Of a stretch of 42,938 nt of DNA, positions 24,961 through 33,348 are shown one piece after another. Each line of letters begins with the position of its first letter. Position 1 is the stretch's first letter. The notes under the pieces were generated by a model, which saw nothing but the letters and a program-made list of their open reading frames with translations, was not told the origin of the DNA and did not search any database. The position numbers and the translations under genes are program-made. The DNA is from Clostridia bacterium (GTDB lineage: Bacteria > Bacillota > Clostridia > Christensenellales > Aristaeellaceae), in contig JAFSGG010000077.1 of the NCBI GenBank assembly GCA_017434775.1, positions 1-42,938 of the forward strand, in the 5' to 3' direction.

Positions 24961-26153
24961 ATATTCTGCTTGTAATCGGCATTGCCATGGCAGCAGGCCT
25001 TTTGATGAGCCGCGTGATTCGGCTGCTGAAACTGCCCAATGTGACGGCTTTCCTGCTGGCCGGCCTGATCATCGGCCCCTGTGTGAGCAATCTCGTTACC
25101 AAAGAACAGGTGGAAAGCATGCATGTGATCACCGAAGTGGCGCTGGGCTTCATTGCCTATGCCATCGGCGGCGAATTCAAGCTGAGCTACCTGAAAAAGA
25201 TTGGCAAAACGCCCATTATCATTACCATGTTCCAGGGTTTGGCTACAGCATTCTGCGTGGATGTGGGGCTGATTTTGTGTGGCTATGACGTGCCCCTGGC
25301 CCTGTTGCTGGGCGCCATTGCGCTGGCTACGGCGCCCGCTGCCACGCTGATGGTGGTGCGGCAGTACAAAGCCAAGGGCAATGTGACCCAGATGCTGCTG
25401 CCTGTTGTTGCCATGGACGACGCACTTGGCCTGATGGTGTTCAGCATTTCTGCTTCCGTTGCCGGGGCTATGCTGGGCGGCGAAATGACGGTAAGTAGCA
25501 TGGTGCTGGAACCGCTGTATGAAATTGGCGTGAGTTTGCTGGTGGGCGCTGCTCTGGGTGCCGTGCTGGCGTACAGCAGCCGTTTCTTTGCTTCCCGCGG
25601 CAACAAGCTGGCGCTTTCCATTGCGCTGGTACTGGTGGGCGTGGGCTTGTGTGATGTGCTTGGCCTTTCCAGTTTGCTGGTGTGCATGATGATTGGCGCG
25701 CTGATGGTGAACCTGTCTCAGCAGCATGAAGTGCTGATGGAGCAGTGCGACCGGTTTACACCGCCCTTGTTTTTGCTGTTCTTTGTGCTTTCCGGCGCGG
25801 AACTGGATCTTTCCGTGCTGCCCACGGTGGGCTTGATCGGTGTATTGTATCTGCTGTTCCGCTCCCTTGGCAAATGGGGCGGCACGCTGCTGGGCGCTGT
25901 GTGCGTGAAGGCGGACAACAATGTGAAAAAATATCTGGGGCTGACTTTGCTTCCCCAGGCGGGTGTGGCCATCGGTATGTCCCAGATGGTGGCGATCCGC
26001 TTTCCGCAGTTGGCAGGCACGGTGACCACGGTGGTGCTGGCCTGCGTGTTGGTGTTTGAACTGATCGGCCCGGTGGTGACCAAGATTGCCCTGATCAAGG
26101 CCGGGGAAATCAAAAGGGAGACAAAAAAGACGGTAAAGGCCGCTTCTGTATAA
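24957..26153 (+). CDS. Kef/CPA2-type cation:proton antiporter without RCK domain
   Basis: A 398-residue membrane antiporter of about 12-13 helices. The CPA2 features are visible: VTAFLLAGLIIGP near residue 26, APAATLMVVRQY where the family has its conserved helix 4, and the core DDALGLMVFS with the two Asp residues used for ion and proton binding. It exchanges Na+ or K+ for protons. Unlike KefB/KefC it ends after the last helix with a short basic tail and has no nucleotide-binding RCK domain, so control probably comes from the P-II-like protein encoded just upstream. A two-way terminator follows. Confidence 0.9.
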   Translation: MNILLVIGIAMAAGLLMSRVIRLLKLPNVTAFLLAGLIIGPCVSNLVTKEQVESMHVITEVALGFIAYAIGGEFKLSYLKKIGKTPIIITMFQGLATAFCVDVGLILCGYDVPLALLLGAIALATAPAATLMVVRQYKAKGNVTQMLLPVVAMDDALGLMVFSISASVAGAMLGGEMTVSSMVLEPLYEIGVSLLVGAALGAVLAYSSRFFASRGNKLALSIALVLVGVGLCDVLGLSSLLVCMMIGALMVNLSQQHEVLMEQCDRFTPPLFLLFFVLSGAELDLSVLPTVGLIGVLYLLFRSLGKWGGTLLGAVCVKADNNVKKYLGLTLLPQAGVAIGMSQMVAIRFPQLAGTVTTVVLACVLVFELIGPVVTKIALIKAGEIKRETKKTVKAASV

Positions 26154-26160
26154 ATCAAAA

Positions 26161-26203
26161 AAAGCCTTCGCAGATGGATGGATCTGCGAAGGTTTTGCTT
26201 TTT
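26161..26203. terminator. Bidirectional intrinsic terminator between convergent genes
   Basis: CCTTCGCAGAT (26165-26175) and ATCTGCGAAGG (26182-26192) pair perfectly. T residues follow on the plus strand and an A-run precedes the stem, so it works for the minus-strand pfkB gene as well. Confidence 0.9.
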
Positions 26204-26247
26204 GGATATTCTTTTTGATCGGGCACCGGATGAGAGGTGGGTTTGGG

Positions 26248-27147
26248 TCAGTTGCCTTTGGAAAGGAGAGCATTTACTTCTTCCAGCGTAGGGGGATGGA
26301 GGGGCAGGGGGAAGCGGGAAATGGCAATGCCGGAGCAAGCGCTGGCAAAGCGTACGGTTTCTTCATCGCTCATGTTATGCAGCAGGGCGTACACGCAGCC
26401 GGCTTTGTAAGTATCGCCTGCACCCAGGGTACTCTTTACTTCCACATCGAAGGGCTTCATGCGCTTGATATCCTGACCTTTCCGGGCATAGAGCATTTCG
26501 CCGCCGCCGGAAGTGATGATGGTAAGGCCGTCGGTATTTTCCTGCATAAGGGCCATGACTTCTTCCTTGCTCATGCCCTGATAATGCCAGCGCATGCATT
26601 CGCCGGATACCACATTGATGGCGCAGTGCTTATGCAGGAAGGAATTGTGCATGCTGTCAATGGTTACATAAGGGATATGGTGCTTGACGCACAGCTCGGC
26701 CACCCGGTCGGATTCGGCCCGGAAGAAAGGATCAATGGAAGCGGCCTGGCAGCCCAGCAGGTCTTCTTCCCGGGGAATGCTCCACCAGCGGGTATCATCG
26801 CTGAAGAGGGTTTGGAAGCGGCCCATGGGGGAGCGCACCAGCCCGGCGATCACCACATAGTCCATCACGCCGTCCCCTTCCACAAACTGCAGGGGAGACA
26901 GATCCACCGTTTTATCTTTGTAGAATTCTTTCAGCATGGGGGCCACTTTCCGGCCGATATGGGTACCGTCCATGCGGACGTTGACCCCCAGGGAAGCCAG
27001 CACCGTACAGGCTGTACCGGTTTCGCCGCCGGGGAGGAAATACTGGGCGTCAATTTCGGAATATTCATCCGGCTGCAAAAAACCGCCCCGCAGAAGGAAA
27101 GAGTGGGTACCCAGTACCTGACCGAAAAGATAGGCGTCTGCTTTCAT
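26248..27147 (-). CDS. PfkB-family carbohydrate/nucleoside kinase
   Basis: A 299-residue cytoplasmic kinase of the ribokinase (PfkB) superfamily. The C-terminal signature STLGAGDTYKAG places the anion hole at 242-245 with catalytic Asp 245. The N-terminal Gly-rich part reads FLPGGETGTACTVLASLG, the sugar- and ribose-binding side of the family. It should transfer phosphate from ATP to a sugar, sugar acid or nucleoside; substrate not readable. The start has AAGGAGGTTA upstream. It is 64 bases behind the nucleotidyltransferase gene on the same strand with no terminator between, so it is probably the last gene of the tetR operon. The shared terminator at 26161-26203 follows. Confidence 0.9.
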   Translation of the reverse strand: MKADAYLFGQVLGTHSFLLRGGFLQPDEYSEIDAQYFLPGGETGTACTVLASLGVNVRMDGTHIGRKVAPMLKEFYKDKTVDLSPLQFVEGDGVMDYVVIAGLVRSPMGRFQTLFSDDTRWWSIPREEDLLGCQAASIDPFFRAESDRVAELCVKHHIPYVTIDSMHNSFLHKHCAINVVSGECMRWHYQGMSKEEVMALMQENTDGLTIITSGGGEMLYARKGQDIKRMKPFDVEVKSTLGAGDTYKAGCVYALLHNMSDEETVRFASACSGIAISRFPLPLHPPTLEEVNALLSKGN

Positions 27148-27211
27148 GGAAATAACCTCCTTGAATGAATATCTGATCGGGATTTTCCCTATGGATTTGG
27201 GAATGCGTGGG

Positions 27212-27877
27212 TCAAAGGCGGATCAGGGTTTCCTGACACCAGGCAAAGAGCAGCGAGAAAGCCTGCTCAAAAGGAAGGGATGTTCCGTTTTGCAGAGCCA
27301 TGGCCGTTTCCAGCACTCGCCTGTCCCGGCCGGAAAGAGTGGAAAGCAGTTCCGTTTTTGTGAGGAAGAACCGGCCGCATCTCAGGTAATGCAGGTTTTG
27401 CAGGATGAAAAACACGCTTTTATAGGAGAAGGAAAGGGCCTGCTCGTTCTCTTCCATGGTTGCGTGGATGCGGCGGTGGCAGATTTCGTGATAAAGGTTG
27501 CCAAGGCTCATTTGCACAAAGCAGCGAACATCGCCTTCTGTGTATTCAGGAACCAGTTCTTTCAGGGAACCGAAATAATCCTTTGTGGTGTGCACCAGAT
27601 GGCCGATTTCCAGCGGGTTCCAGTGCTGCAATTCTTCCGTGCCGCAGATGAAACCGCAGGATTTTTCCGGGTGTTCCAGCGATTTGATCACAACCCGGTA
27701 CAGCGCCATATCCGCAGGGGAAAAGCCGTCGATGACCACCATGATGTCGATATCGCTTTCTTCTGTTGCTTCTTCCCGCAGGTAGCTGCCCTGCAGGCCG
27801 ATGTAACGCAGCCGATTCCGGAAATATTCTTTCAGCAGGGTGGTGAGGGAATTGAGGTATTCTTTGGGATCCAACAT
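27212..27877 (-). CDS. Nucleotidyltransferase-domain protein with helical C-terminus
   Basis: A 221-residue protein. The N-terminal 100 residues form a minimal nucleotidyltransferase: GS at 30-31, then the metal-binding pair D42-I-D44 in the segment EESDIDIMVVID. This is the core shared by kanamycin nucleotidyltransferases and MNT proteins. The C-terminal part (about 110-221) is helical and resembles HEPN or substrate-domain helices (SFSYKSVFFILQNLHYLRCG). It could modify a small molecule or act in a MNT/HEPN-like toxin-antitoxin setting. Against the classical toxin-antitoxin model, both parts are in one chain. AAGGAG lies 7 bases before the start, inside the end of the preceding gene's stop region; the two are co-translated. 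Confidence 0.82.
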   Translation of the reverse strand: MLDPKEYLNSLTTLLKEYFRNRLRYIGLQGSYLREEATEESDIDIMVVIDGFSPADMALYRVVIKSLEHPEKSCGFICGTEELQHWNPLEIGHLVHTTKDYFGSLKELVPEYTEGDVRCFVQMSLGNLYHEICHRRIHATMEENEQALSFSYKSVFFILQNLHYLRCGRFFLTKTELLSTLSGRDRRVLETAMALQNGTSLPFEQAFSLLFAWCQETLIRL

Positions 27878-27888
27878 ATTGTTCTCCT

Positions 27889-28458
27889 TCAGGGTTCAAA
27901 AGGAACAAGTGCACAGTGAGTGATCCAATCCTTTTCGGTAAGAAGACCAAAATTCAGCAGGGATACCTGCCCCAGCACATCTTCTGTGTATCCCCAGGAA
28001 AAGCCAGCCAGATAGCCCAAACGATAACCATTGATGATGGAAGGGATGTCCACAAGATAGGTGTAGGCCTGCCAGATCAGCTTTTCGCAGCTGTGCAGAT
28101 TGCGGCAGGGAGCATCGAACAATTCCGCCGGATAACCCGTGGCGAAGTAGGGAGTATTGCGCTTGCGGAAATGCTCCGGCACATCCAACTGATAGCCAAT
28201 ATGGCAAGGGACTGCATCCTTCATGGATTTGTATTCTGTTCGCCGGATGAATTGAATCCAGCCACAATAGCGTTCATACCCTTGTAAATCCGTTTGTTCA
28301 AAATAGGCATGCAGCATGGGATATCCCTTGCATTTTTCCGGATCAAAGGGGAGGGGCAGCACACGGAAACCGGAGGAAAGGCTGTTTTCCATGGGGCTGT
28401 ATTCCACGGTTATTTGCTGCGCTTTCCCATGAAATGTAAATGGGATGGAATACTGCAT
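27889..28458 (-). CDS. Protein of unknown function preceding the nucleotidyltransferase
   Basis: A 189-residue soluble protein that I do not recognise. It is rich in aromatic residues and contains RYCGWIQFIRR, a Cys-His pair (RNLHSCEKLIW) and Trp-rich C-terminal stretches (GFSWGYTED). No signal peptide or membrane helix is seen. ATG 28458 is chosen because GAGGT lies 8 bases upstream; a longer in-frame reading from 28575 would run into the TetR gene. It starts 34 bases after the TetR stop and its own stop is 11 bases before the nucleotidyltransferase start, so the three form an operon. A joint role with the nucleotidyltransferase is inferred from the spacing only. Confidence 0.78.
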   Translation of the reverse strand: MQYSIPFTFHGKAQQITVEYSPMENSLSSGFRVLPLPFDPEKCKGYPMLHAYFEQTDLQGYERYCGWIQFIRRTEYKSMKDAVPCHIGYQLDVPEHFRKRNTPYFATGYPAELFDAPCRNLHSCEKLIWQAYTYLVDIPSIINGYRLGYLAGFSWGYTEDVLGQVSLLNFGLLTEKDWITHCALVPFEP

Positions 28459-28492
28459 AGCATGTACCTCACAGGAAGGAATGAATTTTTCT

Positions 28493-29086
28493 TTACTGCG
28501 GAGCATGACTGGTGAGAAAATAGCGGATATAGGTTTCCATTTTATCAAAAGCTTCCGTTGTTCTGCCTGGTTCACGGTCGCACAGGTGAATGAATGCAGA
28601 AATGGGCGCAGTGAAACTGATGGCCAGCATGGCAGGATCCTCTTTTTTCAGCAGGCCTTTTTCCATCATGCTTTCAAATACTTTGGTATAAATACGGGCT
28701 GTGCCTTCCAGAAAATGCTTGGTGGCCAGTTTGCATACCCGGGCATCGTGGAACTGTTCGGTAAGCAGCAATTTTCGGGTAAGAATAATTTGCGGATCGT
28801 GGGCGGTAAAGCGGATCATGCCAAGCGCCATCTGGAAAAATTCTTCCGTGGAATCCGGCATTTGGGGCAAATGATCCATGGACCCGAACCGGGCGGCGTA
28901 GTAGGCTTCCATTTTGTCCAGCAGGGCATTCCAGATGGCTTCCTTGCTGTCATAGTGCTTGTACAGGGCGGATTTGCTCAGGGAAAGCCGGGCGGCCAGC
29001 TCCCGCAGGTTGGTGCCCTTATAGCCTTTTTCGGCAAACAGCACCAGGGCTTCATCCAGTATTCTGTCTTTGGTTGATTGCTCCAT
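28493..29086 (-). CDS. TetR-family transcriptional regulator
   Basis: A 197-residue regulator. The TetR DNA-binding part is clear: LDEALVLFAEKGYKGTNL, then the recognition helix LSKSALYKHYDSKEAIW. The helical C-terminal part (about 60-197) should bind an unknown ligand. It is the first gene of a minus-strand group with the unknown gene, the nucleotidyltransferase and the pfkB-type kinase. Its promoter carries a perfect 16-base palindrome between the -35 and -10 boxes and a second copy over the start site, so autoregulation is very likely. The M42 peptidase genes diverge from it, with their promoter about 50 bases from the nearer operator. Confidence 0.93.
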   Translation of the reverse strand: MEQSTKDRILDEALVLFAEKGYKGTNLRELAARLSLSKSALYKHYDSKEAIWNALLDKMEAYYAARFGSMDHLPQMPDSTEEFFQMALGMIRFTAHDPQIILTRKLLLTEQFHDARVCKLATKHFLEGTARIYTKVFESMMEKGLLKKEDPAMLAISFTAPISAFIHLCDREPGRTTEAFDKMETYIRYFLTSHAPQ

Positions 29087-29107
29087 AATCTACACTCCAT
29101 TGATAGG

Positions 29108-29156
29108 GTGACCATTTGGTTACCATTATTATAGTGACCAATTGGTCACTTGTCAA
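29108..29156 (-). promoter_or_regulatory. tetR promoter with two operators
   Basis: On the minus strand TTGACA (29151-29156) and TATAAT (29128-29133) are 17 bases apart. The 16-base palindrome GTGACCAATTGGTCAC (29134-29149) fills the spacer. A near copy, GTGACCATTTGGTTAC on the plus strand (29108-29123), covers the transcription start. The layout is classic for TetR autorepression. Confidence 0.9.
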
Positions 29157-29206
29157 GAGAGGAAGGGCGATCCTTTCTCTTTTTTTGATGAAAGGATAAA
29201 TTTTGC

Positions 29207-29234
29207 TATACAAATTTCTGTTTTCTGGTATAAT
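29207..29234 (+). promoter_or_regulatory. Extended -10 promoter for the M42 peptidase operon
   Basis: TATACA (29207-29212), 16 bases, then TGGTATAAT with the -10 box at 29229-29234. The TGn extension helps the weak -35. Confidence 0.65.
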
Positions 29235-29270
29235 GGAGGGTGAAAATGCCCCATGGGAGGAAAATGAAAT

Positions 29271-30311
29271 ATGAAAACGGATGAATTCCTGCGCCAGGTA
29301 ACGGCGCTGCCCGGCGTGACGGGCAATGAAAGGGCGGCGGCGGATTTTATTGCCGAAGCTTTCCGGCCTTTTGTGGACGAAGTGGAAGTAACGCCTCTCA
29401 ACAGCGTGATCGCCCATAAAAAAGGCAAGGGCCCCAAAGTGATGATCTGCGCCCATCTGGACGAAATCGGCATGATGGTGAGCAAGATTGAAAAGGACGG
29501 CTGTCTGCGCCTGCAGAGCGTGGGCGGCGTGGATCCCCGGGTGCTGCCCGGCATGCGGGTGAAGGTGTATGCAAAGGATGAAGTGCTGCTGGGCATTGTG
29601 GGCGCAACGCCGCCCCATCTGATGCGGGAAGCCGACCGGAAAAACAATTATACCTTCGAAACCCTGTTTGTGGACCTGGGCATGAAGAAGGAAGATGTGG
29701 AAAAGAAAGTGTGCATCGGCGATACGGTGTGCTTTGAAAGCCGGTATGTGGAACTGAAAAACGGCCGTGTGGCCTGCAAGACGGTGGATGACCGGGGGTG
29801 CGTGGCCATTATGCTGCGGGCGGCGGAGCTGATCAGCAAAATGCACCACGAAGCCGACCTGTACTTCGTTTCTACCTGCCAGGAAGAAATCGGCTCCTAC
29901 GGCGCGTGGACGGCCGGTTTCCAGGTGGACCCGGATTTCGGTGTGGCCTTTGACGTGTGCCATGCAGAAACCCCCGGTGCACCCCGGCTGGCGGTGAATA
30001 AGATTGATTCCCTGGTAGCATCCAAAGGCCCCTTCCTGCATCCTTATCTGGTAAAGAAGCTGGAACAGGCGGCTAAGGAAAACGGTGTGCAATTGCAGTG
30101 GGCTATCGATCCCCGGTATACGTCCACCGATGCGGACGAATTGTCCCTGGTTCGCGCCGGTGTGCCCACGGTGCTGCTGTCCCTGCCCCTCAAATACATG
30201 CACACCAATGTGGAAACCTTTGATATGCATGCGCTGATGGAAGGCGGCAGGCTGCTGGCCCATTACCTGTGTGAAATGGATGGGAGCTGGGAGGAAGAAT
30301 TATGGAACTGA
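29271..30311 (+). CDS. M42-family aminopeptidase (first of three)
   Basis: A 346-residue cytosolic aminopeptidase of the M42 (TET) family, which assembles into hollow dodecamers that trim peptides with two metal ions. The metal ligands are visible: His in CAHLDE, Asp in VDDRG, the Glu pair in CQEEIG, Asp in FDVCHAE and His in YMHTNVE. The catalytic base is the first Glu of QEEIG. The usual QEEVG is here QEEIGSYGA. The start has GGGAGG about 10 bases upstream and its own promoter. Its stop overlaps the second M42 gene by 10 bases. The three copies differ clearly at their motifs, so they are old paralogs, not recent duplications. Confidence 0.92.
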   Translation: MKTDEFLRQVTALPGVTGNERAAADFIAEAFRPFVDEVEVTPLNSVIAHKKGKGPKVMICAHLDEIGMMVSKIEKDGCLRLQSVGGVDPRVLPGMRVKVYAKDEVLLGIVGATPPHLMREADRKNNYTFETLFVDLGMKKEDVEKKVCIGDTVCFESRYVELKNGRVACKTVDDRGCVAIMLRAAELISKMHHEADLYFVSTCQEEIGSYGAWTAGFQVDPDFGVAFDVCHAETPGAPRLAVNKIDSLVASKGPFLHPYLVKKLEQAAKENGVQLQWAIDPRYTSTDADELSLVRAGVPTVLLSLPLKYMHTNVETFDMHALMEGGRLLAHYLCEMDGSWEEELWN

Positions 30312-31309
30312 AACAATTGTGCGAAATCAACGGCGTTTCCGGGGATGAGCGGGAAGTAAGAAAGGCCATTATGGAAGCTGCCCGGCCTCTGTGCGATTCC
30401 GTGAAGGTGGACCGGATGGGCAATGTGATTGCCTTCAAAAAGGGCAAGGGCGACGGCAGCCGTCACATTCTTTTTTCCGCCCACATGGACGAAATCGGCT
30501 TTATCATCATGGATGCCACGGAAGACGGGCTGCTGATTTTCCGCCCCGTTGGCGGCATTGACCCCCGGGTGTGCGTGAGTAAATATGTGGTGATCGGTGA
30601 AAAGAAGGTAAAGGGTGTGATCGGCGCCATGGCTATCCATCTGCAGTCTGCGGAGGATCGCCGCCGGGTGCTGCCCTTTGACGGGCTGTATATCGATATC
30701 GGCGCCAAATCCAAGGACGAAGCGCTGGCGGATTGTCCCCCCGGCACCTATGCCTATTTTGACAGCGTGTACGAAACTTTCGGCGACGGCTTTGTGGCCT
30801 CCAAGGCCCTGGATGACCGGGTGGGCTGCTACAATATGCTGCGCCTGATGGAAGAAACCTACAATGCCGACGTGACCTACGCCTTTGTGGTGCAGGAAGA
30901 AGTGGGCTGCCGGGGTGCTTCCGGTGCCGGCTTTGCAAGCGATGCGGATACCGCCATCGTGCTGGAAGGCACCACGGCCGGGGATATGGGCGATGTGGAA
31001 AAGGTGCGCCGGGTGTGCGAAGCCGGCCTGGGCGTGGTGATTTCCTTTATGGATAACGCTTCCATTGCCAACAATCAATTTTTCCACGAAATGGTGGCCC
31101 TGGCCGAAAAGGAAAATATTCCCCATCAGGTGAAGCGGGGCGCCACCGGCGGCAATGATGCCGGCGCCTTCCAGCGCAGCGGTTCCGGCAAAAAGACCTG
31201 TGTGCTGTCTGTGCCCTGCCGGTATATTCACGGCCCCAGCTCCATCATGAAATGTAGCGATATGGAAGATCAGTTTGCCCTGGCTCAGGCCTTTGCCCGG
31301 CAGGCGTAA
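30302..31309 (+). CDS. M42-family aminopeptidase (second of three)
   Basis: A 335-residue M42 peptidase. The motifs are SAHMDEIGF, ALDDRVG, VQEEVGCRGA, VLEGTTAGD and RYIHGP. In the fourth motif the ligand carboxylate is Glu in place of the Asp of the first and third paralogs; this LEGTTAGD form is known in the glutamyl-aminopeptidase-like branch. It therefore may prefer a different N-terminal residue from its neighbours. GGGAGGAAG precedes the start, which overlaps the first gene. The third gene follows after 18 bases. Confidence 0.92.
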   Translation: MELKQLCEINGVSGDEREVRKAIMEAARPLCDSVKVDRMGNVIAFKKGKGDGSRHILFSAHMDEIGFIIMDATEDGLLIFRPVGGIDPRVCVSKYVVIGEKKVKGVIGAMAIHLQSAEDRRRVLPFDGLYIDIGAKSKDEALADCPPGTYAYFDSVYETFGDGFVASKALDDRVGCYNMLRLMEETYNADVTYAFVVQEEVGCRGASGAGFASDADTAIVLEGTTAGDMGDVEKVRRVCEAGLGVVISFMDNASIANNQFFHEMVALAEKENIPHQVKRGATGGNDAGAFQRSGSGKKTCVLSVPCRYIHGPSSIMKCSDMEDQFALAQAFARQA

Positions 31310-31327
31310 GAAAGAGAGGAAAGAATT

Positions 31328-32320
31328 ATGTTGCTGGATACATTGAAAAAAGTATTGCAGGTGTACGGCCCCACCGGCCGGGAAAAGAATGTGGCCAAGT
31401 GCGTGGCAGAGATGCTGAAGGGAAAAGTGGACACCATCCGCACCGACGTGATGGGGAACCTGATCGTGGAAAAGAAGGGTCAGGAAAACGGCAAAACCAT
31501 CATGTTCTCCGCCCATATGGACCATATCGGCCTGGTGGTGACGGATATTGAAGACGACGGCTACCTGCGGGTGACCAATGTGGGCGGCGTAAGCGTCGCC
31601 ATGAGCAAAACCCGCCATGTGGTGTTCCACAATGGGGTGGAGGGCGTGGTGGTTTGCCAGCCCACCAAGGGCGAAACCGAAACCCTGGCCCATTTGTTTG
31701 TGGATATCGGCGCGGAAGATAAGGCTGATGCCCTGACCAAAGTGCAGCTGGGCGATACCTGCGTGTATGCGCCGGATTGCTTCATGCTGGGTGAACACCG
31801 CATTGCTTCCCCTGCCATGGACGACCGCTGCGCCGTGGCTCTGCTGGCGGAACTTTTGTGTGAAACGGAAAACCCGGTGAACACCATCGTGGGCGTTTTC
31901 TCCACCCAGGAAGAAGTGGGCCTGCGGGGCGCCAATGTGGCGGCCTTCTCTGTGGCGCCGGATCTGGGCGTGGGCATTGATGTGACCGGCTGGGGCGACA
32001 CCCCCGAAGTAAAATTGCCTGCGGTGAAGCTGGGCAAGGGCGCTGCCGTGAAATTCATGGACCGCAGCATGATCGCCACCCCCATGGTGCGGGATGCCCT
32101 CATTGCCGCTGCCGAAAAGGCCGGTGTTTCCTATCAGCGGGAAGTATTGCCCTACGGCGGCACCGACGGTGCGGCCATCCAGCACAGCCGTTGCGGCGTG
32201 CCGGCGGGCACATTGTCCATTCCCTGCCGGTATGTGCATTCCGCCTGCGAAATGATTGATATGCGGGATATGGAAAGCGCCCTGGCCATTCTGAAAACTT
32301 TTGTGAATATGGCATTCTGA
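31328..32320 (+). CDS. M42-family aminopeptidase (third of three)
   Basis: A 330-residue M42 peptidase. Its motifs are SAHMDHIGL (His in the position where the others have Glu), AMDDRCAV, TQEEVGLRGA, IDVTGWGDTP and RYVHSACEM. All metal ligands and the catalytic Glu appear intact. The MDH variant near the first metal site may change specificity. The start is preceded by GAGAGGAAAG. It ends the operon; a terminator follows 12 bases later. As a set the three enzymes could form mixed TET particles, as reported for archaeal M42 enzymes; that is inference here. Confidence 0.92.
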   Translation: MLLDTLKKVLQVYGPTGREKNVAKCVAEMLKGKVDTIRTDVMGNLIVEKKGQENGKTIMFSAHMDHIGLVVTDIEDDGYLRVTNVGGVSVAMSKTRHVVFHNGVEGVVVCQPTKGETETLAHLFVDIGAEDKADALTKVQLGDTCVYAPDCFMLGEHRIASPAMDDRCAVALLAELLCETENPVNTIVGVFSTQEEVGLRGANVAAFSVAPDLGVGIDVTGWGDTPEVKLPAVKLGKGAAVKFMDRSMIATPMVRDALIAAAEKAGVSYQREVLPYGGTDGAAIQHSRCGVPAGTLSIPCRYVHSACEMIDMRDMESALAILKTFVNMAF

Positions 32321-32332
32321 TATATTCTCTGC

Positions 32333-32364
32333 CCGGTAGCTGCTTACGCGGCTGCCGGTTTTTT
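32333..32364 (+). terminator. Intrinsic terminator of the M42 operon
   Basis: CCGGTAGC (32333-32340) pairs with GCTGCCGG (32351-32358) with one wobble, then TTTTTT. Confidence 0.85.
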
Positions 32365-32410
32365 CATCGTCTTTTCCCGGAAAATTCATGGAATTCTAAG
32401 CGCTATCACA

Positions 32411-32439
32411 TTGAAATGCGGTGAAATGTGTGGTATGAT
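32411..32439 (+). promoter_or_regulatory. Sigma-A promoter for xpaC-telA
   Basis: TTGAAA (32411-32416), 17 bases, TGG-TATGAT (-10 box 32434-32439). It leaves a leader of about 160 bases in which no clear fold or gene was seen. Confidence 0.65.
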
Positions 32440-32605
32440 AAAAGATGGATGATCATGGGTCTTTTTTCAAAAGGAAAGCCCCGTGCTCATGAACGGAAAA
32501 GTGCGGCATTCAGGCGGAAAAAACCTGTTTATGTGCATTTTCTCCATCCCGGCCTTTGGATTGTGTTATGATTTTTCCGTACAGAACGGAAGGAGGATGT
32601 TCCCT

Positions 32606-33289
32606 TTGCAGAATAAAAAGAAAAAGAAATCCGGCCTGAAGCCTGGGCTCATTGCTGCCGGGATCACGGTGCTGGCATATGCCATGCTGTTCAAATTCAA
32701 GGGCGGCTGGCCCAGCTACATCGTTGCCGGCGCGCTTGCGTTCCTGGTGGGAAAAATCGTCAGCATCATGGCCCAGGGCGTGGATACCAGCAAGAAAGCA
32801 CCGTCTCAGCAAAAGCCCATTGAAAAGACCGGCGATGCGGCTGTGGACGGTATGATTGAAAAGGGCATGGAAATGCTCAAGGCCATTCAGGCAGAAAACG
32901 ATAAGCTTCCCGGGGAAGCCATTTCCCGGAATATCGATGAAATTGACGCCACGGCCCGGGAAATTTTCCGTACTGTGGCGGAACAGCCGGCCAAAGCGCC
33001 TCAGATTCGCCGCTTTATGGAATATTACCTGCCCACCACGCTGAAAATGCTGGCCGGGTACAGCAAAATGGACGAACGTAACGTGACCGGCGCCAAGGCC
33101 GATGCAGCCCGCAAACAGATTGAAAACGCCACGGCGGTGGTGGTGAAAGCGCTGAAGAGCCAGCTCAATAACCTCTATCAGGACGATATTCTGGATATCT
33201 CCACCGATGTGGAAGTGCTGGAGACGCTGCTCAAATCCGAAGGTCTGGTGGATACGGGCCTGGGTTCCATGGTTCAGGGAAGCAAATAA
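32606..33289 (+). CDS. XpaC-like membrane protein, partner of TelA
   Basis: A 227-residue protein of the XpaC family (named for 5-bromo-4-chloroindolyl phosphate hydrolysis), which usually sits beside telA. A lysine-rich start (QNKKKKKSG) is followed by two short membrane helices (about 13-50) and a helical cytoplasmic part (about 80-225). TTG 32606 is preferred: GGAGG ends 9 bases before it, whereas the in-frame ATG at 32597 touches that site. The protein's action is unknown; with TelA it is linked to tellurite, antimicrobial or envelope stress. The gene is 59 bases ahead of telA with no terminator between. Confidence 0.82.
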   Translation: MQNKKKKKSGLKPGLIAAGITVLAYAMLFKFKGGWPSYIVAGALAFLVGKIVSIMAQGVDTSKKAPSQQKPIEKTGDAAVDGMIEKGMEMLKAIQAENDKLPGEAISRNIDEIDATAREIFRTVAEQPAKAPQIRRFMEYYLPTTLKMLAGYSKMDERNVTGAKADAARKQIENATAVVVKALKSQLNNLYQDDILDISTDVEVLETLLKSEGLVDTGLGSMVQGSK

Positions 33290-33348
33290 AACCGGTACCA
33301 AAATCCAAAGGGATTTATGTATAAATGAATTGAAGGGGGATTTTCACC

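Noticed and set aside
27212-28458. Classical two-gene MNT/HEPN toxin-antitoxin system
   Set aside because: The nucleotidyltransferase and helical part are in one chain, and the partner gene does not look like HEPN; only a possible relation is kept as a finding.
32483-32605. N-terminal extension of the XpaC-like protein
   Set aside because: No ribosome site at its start and the residues do not fit the family; TTG 32606 has ideal spacing.
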